Shown: piece after piece, positions 19,149-26,625 of the stretch | Layout of the letters: every line of letters starts with the position of its first letter | How positions within the stretch are numbered: the stretch's first letter is position 1 | Source of the DNA: Zelonia costaricensis | Lineage: Eukaryota; Euglenozoa; Kinetoplastea; Trypanosomatida; Trypanosomatidae | Assembly (NCBI GenBank): GCA_030849075.1 | Contig: JASAOO010003174.1 | Span: 1-26,625 of the forward strand | Length of the DNA stretch: 26,625 bases | Direction of reading: 5' to 3' | Made by a program: the position numbers and the translations under genes | The notes under the pieces: generated by a model | What the model was told of the DNA's origin: nothing | What the model saw: only the letters and a program-made list of their open reading frames with translations | Database searches by the model: none

Positions 19149-20228
19149 TTAATCTAATCGACACACTACTAACATAAATAATAATAACACTCAAAACTGT
19201 AATTCCATTCAAATTGGATATGCTAATATAACATACAGAGCTAAAAAACCACTCATAAATATACTATAAAAGAGAACTAATGAATAAGTAAACCATAATA
19301 AAGAACTACGACAGTAAACAAATCATAAGATGCAATTCAATATGAATAAAAACAATGAAAATAAAAGAATAACCATCAATAGTAATCCTGTAAATTTATC
19401 AGGAACTGCTTTTAAAAAACCAAACAAAAATAAAAAAAATCATTCTGGTAATATTTTATCGGAGGTTTTTAAAGTATCTACTATCACTCATGATTCTTCA
19501 TGAAAAACAAAATATCAATTTATAAATACAAAATACATAACACAAAATAAAATAAAAAAAGCTAAGAACATATCGCGTAAATAAAATCACATACAAAAAC
19601 AAAGACGCTCACAATAGAATGCAAAACGATCGCAGAATCCATCTGAACTCATAAAATAATGTAAACAAAATAAATGCATAAATATAACTAATATAAGTAC
19701 AAAAGGCAATAAAACATGTAATACATGTAGTTTTAATAATGTAAAGTCATTAATAAATTCACTCCCTCAAATTCAATAACAGAGTCAGGTTCCGATTACA
19801 GGGACTGTGGCTAAGATATTGCTAAAAACAGTTAAACCTCAATATGACATCATAGTACAGGGTAAAACATATCCTATGAAACCTATAACTACTATAAAAA
19901 TGTAAATTATAAATCCTACTACTCACACTAAAATATGTGTATCAAACAATATTATTAAAACTATTGATTTAAAAATATGAACATACAGCAAAAAAAATAA
20001 AAGAGACGTGAAACATATATGAGTACTTCTGATAACAAAGCCTAAATCAAAATCTCATAAAAATAAAACAAAATATCAGTTAGTACATATAAAGCAACTA
20101 AAAAATAATCATGCAAGACATACTCCACAGATTATTTGCATACAAATAAAAAAACCTAGACTAAAACCAACACCATACACACGTAGTAGACAACCTGACG
20201 TTAAAAGACCCTTTCTTTTCTCTCCGCT
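19149..20228 (-). CDS. CYb: Apocytochrome b, 5'-edited
   Basis: Heme-bearing quinol oxidase subunit of complex III. The body reads LRVYGVGFSLGFFICMQIIC through to VVCRLD and TAA at 19151-19149. Heme-ligand and quinol-site regions are recognisable (YVHIFKSIV, LHVLHVLLP). The N terminus is created by editing of AAAGCGGAGAGAAAAGAAAG and the following GGTC. Two gRNAs in this window predict 37 inserted U, with AuG formed at the A at 20228. The edited frame starts MFFRVRFLLFF, joins LLFRNLCCLLTSG and counts to exactly 372 codons including the stop. The match to the trypanosomatid CYb N terminus I know makes the reconstruction convincing. Confidence 0.96.
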
Positions 20229-20280
20229 TTAAAATATATCATTATTATAAATTTAAATCCTGATACCCATCATTAATACG

Positions 20281-21150
20281 TTATGCACACAAATACACTA
20301 CACACAAAACATCAAAGTAAACAAATCGTAATAAGAAAAATCAAACACAATCTACAAAATGTCAATATAAACAAACAACATATAAAAATACAAATCGTGT
20401 ATCCATACTTAAAAAATTAAAACAACGACTAAAACATATAAATAACAAAAATATTCCTAAAAAAACATGACTAAAATGCAGCAAATCAATTAAAAATAAA
20501 ATTGAACCGAAAACACCACAACTACATGTTACAAATAGTAAAGCAAACTCTCAAACTTGATTTCATAAAAATAGAAAACCAAAGAGTATACCTACCCAAA
20601 GCATAAATAAAACACACAAAAAAAATCGAAACCAAAATAAAAATAATACAAAATTTACAAATAAGCCACTCACAAATAATAAAAAAGTGTTTATTAATAA
20701 ATTAAATATGTCAATAAAATATCAATAAAATACAAATCCATAATCACAAATTAAACAACAAAACATTACTGGTATAACAAATACAAAAGCAAATTCAACG
20801 CTAACAAATAACACCAAACTAAATACCACATAAAAAAATGATAAAAATAGAACTAGTTCACTAATTACAAATCATACAAAACAATATTGAACACATCGTA
20901 AATAGCAACACACATCGAACAAACCACGAAGCGAATCAACGAAAATATCGGACATTAAGCAAATTATACAAAATAATAAACATGCAAAAAAACATATAAA
21001 ACAATAATCAATGAATACAAAACTACCAAACATTATACAAAATAAACAACACAAACAAAAAACTAAATACACTATACAAATAGCAGGCAAAGATAACCCA
21101 AACAAAAAGCTTCCCCTTCCGACTCAATTTTTAAAAATTTGATTTATACA
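20281..21150 (-). CDS. COIII: Cytochrome c oxidase subunit III, 5'-edited
   Basis: Core membrane subunit of complex IV. A frame with UGA as Trp is open from [16 protein letters not shown] (21105) to TAA at 20283-20281, about 275 codons. It includes [20 protein letters not shown], the conserved WNQVWEFALLF segment and the C-terminal [15 protein letters not shown]. Upstream, the coding strand has a purine block (GTCGGAAGGGGAAGC, about 21108-21123) without a start in frame, so the N terminus comes from 5' editing. Most of the gene is unedited, unlike T. brucei COIII. I did not find its gRNA with confidence. The 5' limit is approximate. Confidence 0.93.
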
Positions 21151-21166
21151 CTAAAATACCGAATTT

Positions 21167-22316
21167 TTATCGATCTACAGACCCAAACACCACATCAATA
21201 TTTCCAATAACCGCGACTAAATCATGTAACATGAAACCACGCATCATAACATCAAGCAGACAAATATGCACAAAATCTGCACAGCGAATACGTAAGCGCG
21301 ATATGAATCCATACAAGAAACAAAGAAATATACTATATTCTCCTTTGGGATGCTCAACATTAGCAAACGAACATCCCGGGAGAATACAACACCATAGACT
21401 ATAAAAAAGACTAATAATGGTCTCAATTGTTACATCAACATACATATAATCAAATAAACATACAAATCCGAATACAAAAAAACCAACAAAAAAGCATTGC
21501 TTACATAATAATATACTCATTCGCATATCAAATAAACGCAAAAATAAACGATCAAACGCATCACCCAAATAACAAAAGCAATAATCAAACACTAACATAA
21601 AATATAACTCGTAGCAACTATATAAACGAACATCTCAGACCATTCCTAATGAACGAGATAAACAGCCGCTAACACTGTTGAAACACAAATCAAATACATC
21701 AAAAAAAGCAAGACCTCGAAGACGCAGGTACAATAAACGATTACCAACGAATAACAAATCATAAAGATCTAATACAAATAAACAAGATATACACAACATT
21801 AACAAGAAATCGATAAATCCAAAAACAAAGTCATCTAATAAACCAAGTAGACACATAAATGCCAAATGCATTCTACAACCGCAGCACAAATCAAAAAAAG
21901 TCATTAACTTATCCCTTTCCTCAAACGATCATAACATAGGAGATAAAGAACCAATATCCATAACCATACAAGAACAACATAATAGACCATTAAAACAGCG
22001 AGTGAATTCGCACATTAATAAACGCATAAATGCGCAACGTATTGCTAAGCAACATCGTAACATATATTCAAAACATAAGGACAATAAGTGTTCATTACAA
22101 ACTACACTAACATAATCTAGTCTTCATCGGTAAACATTGTTCAACAGTCTTATATTCACAAAGCTTTTCAGTTCCTCTATGTAGATAACCAATTATTACA
22201 TCTATATACGTAATAAACTCTCCGGAGAAATATAATAGACAACATAAAACTCCATGAGCAGCAGGATGTTGAGGACCAAATGTGAATCTATACAAGTGCC
22301 TTTTTATATTTTTCAT
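21167..22316 (-). CDS. ND7: NADH dehydrogenase subunit 7, edited at two sites
   Basis: 49-kDa-type peripheral arm subunit of complex I, next to the quinone site. The first frame holds [16 protein letters not shown], then [20 protein letters not shown]. It breaks at CCGATGAAGACTAGA (about 22116-22130) and the next frame continues [13 protein letters not shown] through to FGSVDR and TAA at 21169-21167. Five U inserted by the gRNA at 8828-8847 give PYFDRLD and one frame of about 384 codons counted from the encoded ATG at 22316. That ATG may not be used: the A-rich 5' part probably undergoes a second editing block directed by the candidate gRNA at 25188. Confidence 0.95.
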
Positions 22317-22390
22317 GTAGCCTGCAATAATATAAAATATACTATTTATTTTAGTTTTATAAATTTTGTATTTACCTTCTTAATTAAAAA

Positions 22391-22606
22391 ATGTTTCTTT
22401 TTTGTAAATTAAAAATAACTAATAATTACAATTTATCTTATTTCGTTTATAAAACTTATAATATTTGTAGTTTTGATACTTACAACCAACTTTATTATAA
22501 ATTAAACGGCATTCTAATTTGATTAAATGTATTACATATTAATATTATTCTTATAAAATATGCATTTTTATTACTATTAAGTAATACAGAATATTTAATA
22601 GTTTAA
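22391..22606 (+). CDS. MURF5: MURF5, putative mitoribosomal protein uS3m
   Basis: A 71-codon frame starts at ATG 22391 (MFLFCKLKITNNYNL) and ends at TAA 22604-22606, with one UGA as Trp. It lies between ND7 and ND9 on the strand opposite ND7, exactly where MURF5 sits in other maxicircles. It is small, Asn/Tyr/Lys-rich and less hydrophobic than its neighbours. MURF5 was identified as uS3m in the T. brucei mitoribosome structure; I infer the same here from position and size, not from a motif. Confidence 0.7.
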
Positions 22607-22624
22607 CAAAGGTGTAATAATGCT

Positions 22625-22895
22625 GTTAATCATAATAGGGAAGTGTCGGCGAGAGAAGAGGAGAGAGTTAGGGAGAGGATAGGGAGTTATAAGAAAAGAT
22701 GGAGAGAAGAAGACTTTGCGGGGTTTATTTCGAAAAAAGGGGAAGCCGAGTTAAAGAATTTTGAGGGAAGGGAGAACGAGATTTTGAGCGGATAGGATTG
22801 GGAGGGAAGAGACACGAGGGATTGAGGGGGAAAGATCCTATTTAGGGAGAAAGAGGGGAAGAGGAAAGGCACTTTATTTTAGGAAGCGTTAATCA
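22625..22895 (+). CDS. ND9: ND9 cryptogene (CR2/G2, pan-edited)
   Basis: 30-kDa-type peripheral subunit of complex I after editing. The plus strand is a 270-nt G/A-rich block (GGCGAGAGAAGAGGAGAGAG, GGGATTGAGGGGGAAAG) with few U, between MURF5 and ND8. ND9 and ND8 are opposed, as in known maps. The unedited sequence encodes nothing recognisable; a 61-codon minus-strand frame here is a by-product. Boundaries are approximate. Confidence 0.85.
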
Positions 22896-22979
22896 ACAAA
22901 AGAATAAGTCTTTGCTATTAATTTTATTATTTTAAATTAAAAGAATTTATCCTACATCTTATTGCAAAGCTACAAATAA

Positions 22980-23262
22980 ATTTCTCAAGTTTTTCCCTTC
23001 AAAAACCTCCCAAAACTAACCTTCGAAGTGCAAACTTCTAGCTCCCCTCCTGTGTGATTGGCAAAATCGGTTGGACCTGCTCAAACCCTTCCGTCGGTCT
23101 TTCCCTTCAGCCGGAAAAATCCCTCTTCTGGTCTCGACTCTGCTCTTGGGCATTTCCAAAAATTCGCGGCGTCCGCTCTCCCAATCAAAATCGCTGAAGT
23201 TAACCCGCTTCTCTGGTCTTCCTGGCCTGAAATCCCTTCCTTCCCACTCTCATATTAATACC
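22980..23262 (-). CDS. ND8: ND8 cryptogene (CR1/G1, pan-edited)
   Basis: The edited product is the TYKY-like subunit of complex I, which in this family carries two 4Fe-4S clusters. The plus strand is C-rich (CTAGCTCCCCTCCTG, CCCTTCCGTCGGTC, TTCCTTCCCACTC), so the minus-strand transcript is a G-rich pre-edited RNA of about 280 nt, next to 9S rRNA and on the same strand. Plus-strand frames of 66-87 codons are by-products. Immediately upstream of its 5' end, on the other strand, is the CYb gRNA at 23296-23345. Confidence 0.85.
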
Positions 23263-23295
23263 TTGCTTTATTTAGAATTCCTAATCTTTTTTATT

Positions 23296-23345
23296 TTTTT
23301 AAATAATAAAAAGAATAACGAAAATTTAACATGAGAGAATGTATT
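23296..23345 (+). ncRNA. gCYb-I: Guide RNA for the 5' part of the CYb editing domain (gCYb-I type)
   Basis: Fifty consecutive nt pair (Watson-Crick plus G:U) with a reconstructed edited CYb mRNA. TTTTTAAATAAT anchors on sequence already edited by the 8750 gRNA. The rest specifies u8, uu, u5, uu, u, u6, u and u insertions around every encoded base of AAAGCGGAGAGA in order. Guide C at 23319 and 23330 fall opposite encoded G, and guide G at 23333 opposite the only encoded C. Pairing ends at the first upstream encoded U. The result creates AuG and reads MFFRVRFLLFF in frame with CYb. The gene is antisense to, and may slightly overlap, the 3' end of 9S rRNA. Confidence 0.9.
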
Positions 23346-23940
23346 TTTATAAATGCATTAATAACTGCACGTTAATTTTCTTACAAAATTTGGTAGGCAA
23401 CAATACCATATGATTCTATTGTTTTATCTAAACATGCCTAATTTAATATAATAAATTAGTTTTGATTATAAAATGTACAATTCCATTCATAATCCTTATC
23501 ATGTTGTCAAAAACAATGAATCGGTATCGTTGCTCAAAGTGAATAAATATAAATTAATATAATTAATAATTAATGTCATTTTATATTTGCATATACCAAA
23601 AGGTGTTTAAAAACAAATAAAATATATAATAATTATTTTTATTGACTAGAAATATAAGAGTAACAAACTAATAAAATAAATGTATAATATTTAAAAGCAT
23701 AGAAATTACCGCAACGGCTGGCATCCATTTCTGACTAATAGGTAATATTTAATTTAGTATTCAAATGTTTAGAGTATTTTCTACATTTTCCACACCCCTT
23801 TTATAGCATTAACAAAATAATCTAATCAGAATTATAAGCTATAATTAACTATTCCTAAATATTGAGTTTAATATTATTTAATCAAATAAACTAATATAAA
23901 ATTTAAAAACTTCTAAATAAATTAATATGAATAATAACAA
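23340..23940 (-). rRNA. 9S rRNA: 9S small-subunit rRNA
   Basis: Mitoribosomal SSU RNA, among the smallest known at about 610 nt. On the minus strand the segment at 23722-23703 reads GCCAGCCGTTGCGGTAATTT, matching the universal 530 loop (GCCAGCAGCCGCGGUAA). Frames are closed throughout and the composition is AT-rich without G-blocks. The position between ND8 and 12S on the same strand is canonical. I cannot place the ends precisely; the 3' end is near 23340 and the 5' end near 23940. Confidence 0.9.
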
Positions 23941-23949
23941 TTGACTTAC

Positions 23950-25150
23950 CAATATACCAATCTTAACAATAAATTTCAATAACTTATAATATATCCTTGC
24001 GTACTGGTATTAAATTTTAAACTATAATATAAATTAAATATATAAACAAATCTGCTTTACAACGATTTTAACCCAACTAACGAATTGTATTTTTGATGAA
24101 CAATCAATTTAAATAACAATAAGTAGACGATGAAACACATTTAGTAATAATGCTTGTTAACCTGCTCGAACCTTTTATTATTTCAATAATTATAGTTCTT
24201 GTCCTATATAATTAGATATAGTATTGCCCCAATCAAACATACAATTACATATTTAAGTTCTCTTTGTAAAGGAGAGTAGGACTTGCCCTATTTTAATTTT
24301 TTAGCTTTTTTTAAAGCTTTTATTTTAATTTATTATTTACTAAGATTGTTGTAATTTTAAAATTTTCTATGGAACACTTTAATAATTAGTTAACAAATTA
24401 CTATGCTACTAATATATATATTATGAGGTTATAAATTAAATGACTAGAATTATTAAATATTAAATCTATATACCAGAATAATCTTAAATAATATTCTTAG
24501 ACTAACGCATTTAATAAACGCTTTTGAAACTTGATAATTTTATTAACAATATTACTATATTTTTAAAAATTAATTATATAAAATAATACTTTTTATTTAA
24601 AATTGTTACTTATTATAAAACAAATACTAAATATTAAAATAACTAACTTTCTAAAATTTTATATTCTATTCATTTATTATTTTACTTATCAATTACAAAT
24701 TATAATTGTAACTTTAATATTCAATTTAAATTATTATTCGCATTATATGAACTATAATAGATAAAAAATTTAATTTTTAAAATTTTCATAATATTAATTA
24801 CAGTTGTATTTAATAATTATTTATTAATTTAAATAAAATAATTTTACTATTTTGAATAGGTACATATAGAACAACTGTGCCTTCATTAGTTAAATATTTC
24901 AACATTAAACAAAAAATAATTAACTATAAATAACAGTTCATAAAACTTTAAATTAAAAAATTTAAACATAACTTTTTAAATATTAAACTAAATATAAAAC
25001 AACAAATTTAAAACTAAAACATATAACATTAAAATATTTTAAATTAATGAAATAATTTTTAATGCAAAAATTTTATTTCAATTTTTATATTAAAAAATCA
25101 TTACTACTACTAAAATATAAAGATTAATTAATAGCATTTATCAATACTTT
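23950..25150 (-). rRNA. 12S rRNA: 12S large-subunit rRNA
   Basis: Mitoribosomal LSU RNA of about 1.2 kb. In minus-strand order, recognisable 23S core blocks are: CGGAAAGACC-like GGGCAAGTCC...CTTTACAAA (24290-24265), the helix-80 P-loop segment GTTTGATTGGGGCAAT (24238-24223), CGAGCAGGTTAACAAGC (24168-24152), the peptidyl-transferase segment GTTGGGTTAAAATCGTTG within 24081-24044, and a sarcin-ricin-like loop AGTACGCAAGGA near 24006-23995. These are collinear with bacterial 23S. The 5' half is AT-only and cannot be delimited by eye. Ends are estimates. Confidence 0.93.
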
Positions 25151-25187
25151 TCATAAGTAAGATAAATAAAATATTTAATTTTGTTAG

Positions 25188-25221
25188 GTACAAGTGCAAA
25201 AAAACAATAGGGAAATAAATT
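25188..25221 (+). ncRNA. gND7-5': Candidate guide RNA for the ND7 5' editing domain
   Basis: The anchor GTACAAGTGC (25188-25197) pairs over 10 nt with GCACUUGUAU in ND7 mRNA, just 3' of the encoded AAAAAGG run. The next bases direct u7, then uu, u7 and uuu between the encoded G and A residues; the guide C at 25205 falls opposite the encoded G. The edited stretch stays open in the ND7 frame and reads IYFFIVFLHLYRF into GPQHPAAHG. Pairing ends at 25222-25223. It lies just 5' of 12S. Support is good for the anchor and moderate for the guiding part, because A/G/T-only guides pair easily. Confidence 0.65.
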
Positions 25222-25849
25222 ACAAATAGAATTAAATACTACATTCACTCTCATTCTCTTTTTATTAACTTTAATAAATAACACACTAAATAATAAACAA
25301 TAAAATATATAAAATATACTTTTTCTTTGTACAATATTCCTTTTAATAAATTATAGCTTCTATTCTTCTTATTTACCTGTGTGTTTTTCTATAAAATATA
25401 TAAATAAATTTAATAAATTAAAATTTTTGTATTAGCCGCAATTAGAGGCGAGTTAGTTTTATTAAGAAATAACCTACACAAGAAGAACCTTTCTTTACAA
25501 TAATAGAAAAAATAATAACAAAATATGCAAACAAAATTAAATAATTTTCGCTAAATCTTATCTAGCTCTACATTATAAGAAGCATATTTTAGCAAATATT
25601 TACGAAATTTGGCGCGATAGATTTATTAAACTAGAAAAACAGGGAATTTAAGTTTAATTTAATTTAGTATTTAACTTATTTATACATTTAACTTATTTAT
25701 GCATTTAAATTTAAATAGCAATTATTAATTAGGGATTAATTTTATTTAGTTGGAGGGTTTTTATAATAACAAATTTAGGCATTAGAGATTTATTCCTTTT
25801 TCAAATTAAAACACTAGTGTAAAAAAATACAAACGGGTGCGAAAAGCAG
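25222..25849. other. AT-rich segment between 12S and the repeat arrays
   Basis: No frame, G-rich block or rRNA core motif is seen. It contains short less-AT spots (TTAGCCGCAATTAGAGGCG at 25434, TTTGGCGCGATAG at 25605) of unknown meaning. It may hold the rest of a gRNA transcript and, toward 25620, a decayed copy of the short repeat. Confidence 0.5.
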
Positions 25850-26262
25850 GAAATTTAATTTGATTTAAATTTAATTTGATTTAATTAGTTATTATTAATC
25901 TTAGTTGTAGGAATTAGTTTTAGAAGTAATTTAGGAGANCAGGAAATTTAATTTGATTTAATTTAATTTAGAATTTAATTTAATTTAGAATGTAATTTAA
26001 TTTAGAATGTAATTTAATTTAATTTGATTTGATTTGATTTAATTAGTTATTATTAATCTTAGTTGTAGGAATTAGTTTTAGAAGTAATTTATGAGAAGTA
26101 GAAATTAGAAGTTTAGTGGTTTCAGATTGGGAAACATTTGCGAAAAAGTACAAACGGACAGAGAGAAGCAGGAAACTTTAATTTGATTTAATTTAGAATT
26201 TAATTTAATTTAATTTAATTTAATTTAATTTGATTTAATTTAATTTGATTTAATTTAATTTA
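25850..26262. repeat. Short-repeat array 4 (with an N at 25939)
   Basis: The same short units as in the left arm, with cores near 25884 and 26040, AATTT tracts and the GAAACATTTGCG...CGGACAGAGAGAAGCAGG segment. The N at 25939 breaks a unit (TTAGGAGA-N-CAGGAAATTT), another assembly join inside repeats. Confidence 0.87.
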
Positions 26263-26625
26263 GATTAAGCACGTTACGAACCAACAAAGCAACAAAATAA
26301 TAATCTTTATGTTTTTTAGGTTAGGACAAGTTTGGTGCTTTTGGTGTGGTATTATGCAACACTTAATGGTAACTAGTTTCATCTAAATCAAAAAGGTTAG
26401 GAAATAAATCAAAGCTTTTAATAACATTTCTCTTTTATAAGGGAAATTTCTGTAGTAAATGTAACTGTCATTATAATTCAATATATTACTAAAGACGCTT
26501 GATCTAGGATTACTCTGAGAATAACTGCTATAAAAGAGATTTGATCTTGTGTTGATGAAATTTCCCTTGCGCAACAACTACTACAAAAGAGAATTGATCT
26601 GGAGTTATTGCATTTTTCCCTATCT
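26263..26625. repeat. Long repeat unit, copy cut by the window end
   Basis: Matches 1412 onward and 4093 onward (GATTAAGCACGTTACGAACC...) and stops at TTTTTCCCTATCT, the point equivalent to about 4455 in copy 2. Confidence 0.88.

Noticed and set aside
23058..23334. Plus-strand frames of 66 and 87 codons over ND8
   Set aside because: They are antisense to the G-rich ND8 transcript, arise from C-rich sequence with no stop bias, and overlap each other in two frames.

Overview
The window is most of a kinetoplastid mitochondrial maxicircle (kDNA) from a trypanosomatid, shown in the orientation opposite to the usual published map. The evidence is an extremely AT-rich sequence, UGA read as Trp in every recognisable protein, no tRNA genes, very short 9S and 12S rRNAs, and the canonical trypanosomatid gene order. 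That order, read here, is ND5-RPS12-ND3-ND4-CR4-COI-MURF2-COII-ND1-CR3-ND2-A6-CYb-COIII-ND7-MURF5-ND9-ND8-9S-12S. Several genes are RNA-editing cryptogenes. Strand-asymmetric G-rich blocks mark the pan-edited genes: RPS12, ND3, CR4, CR3, ND9 and ND8. A6, COIII, ND7, CYb and MURF2 keep long readable frames and are edited only at the 5' end (ND7 also at one internal site). COII has the classic internal frameshift. Partial editing of A6, COIII and ND7 resembles Leishmania/Crithidia-type insect trypanosomatids rather than T. brucei, where these genes are pan-edited. I cannot name the species.

Layout: 1-8050 and about 25850-26625 are the divergent (variable) region. It has arrays of short repeats separated by copies of an ~880-bp long unit carrying palindromes and a CG run, then a CCGTTC repeat block (5632-6197) and a strongly T-rich ~215-bp repeat array (6240-8050). 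8051-8745 is AT-rich sequence without a gene. 8750-25221 holds the conserved genes and several guide RNA genes. Single N bases at 3726 and 25939 mark assembly joins inside repeats, and the two ends stop in equivalent repeat units about 515 bp apart, so the circle is not quite closed.

The genes encode subunits of complex I (ND1, 2, 3, 4, 5, 7, 8, 9), complex III (CYb), complex IV (COI-III), ATP synthase (A6), mitoribosomal proteins (RPS12, MURF5) and the two rRNAs. MURF2, CR3 and CR4 have no proven function.

The most useful result is a set of guide RNAs found by pairing them to the pre-edited mRNAs. Two trans gRNAs (23296-23345 and about 8750-8789) together account for the whole CYb editing domain: 37 inserted U, a created AUG and a 371-codon frame. 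A gRNA at 8828-8847 repairs the ND7 internal frameshift with 5 U. A cis gRNA overlapping the COII stop codon (15462-15478) repairs COII with 4 U. Weaker candidates exist for the ND7 5' domain (25188-25221) and MURF2 (12421-12472). All edited sequences are my inference from base pairing, not observed cDNAs.
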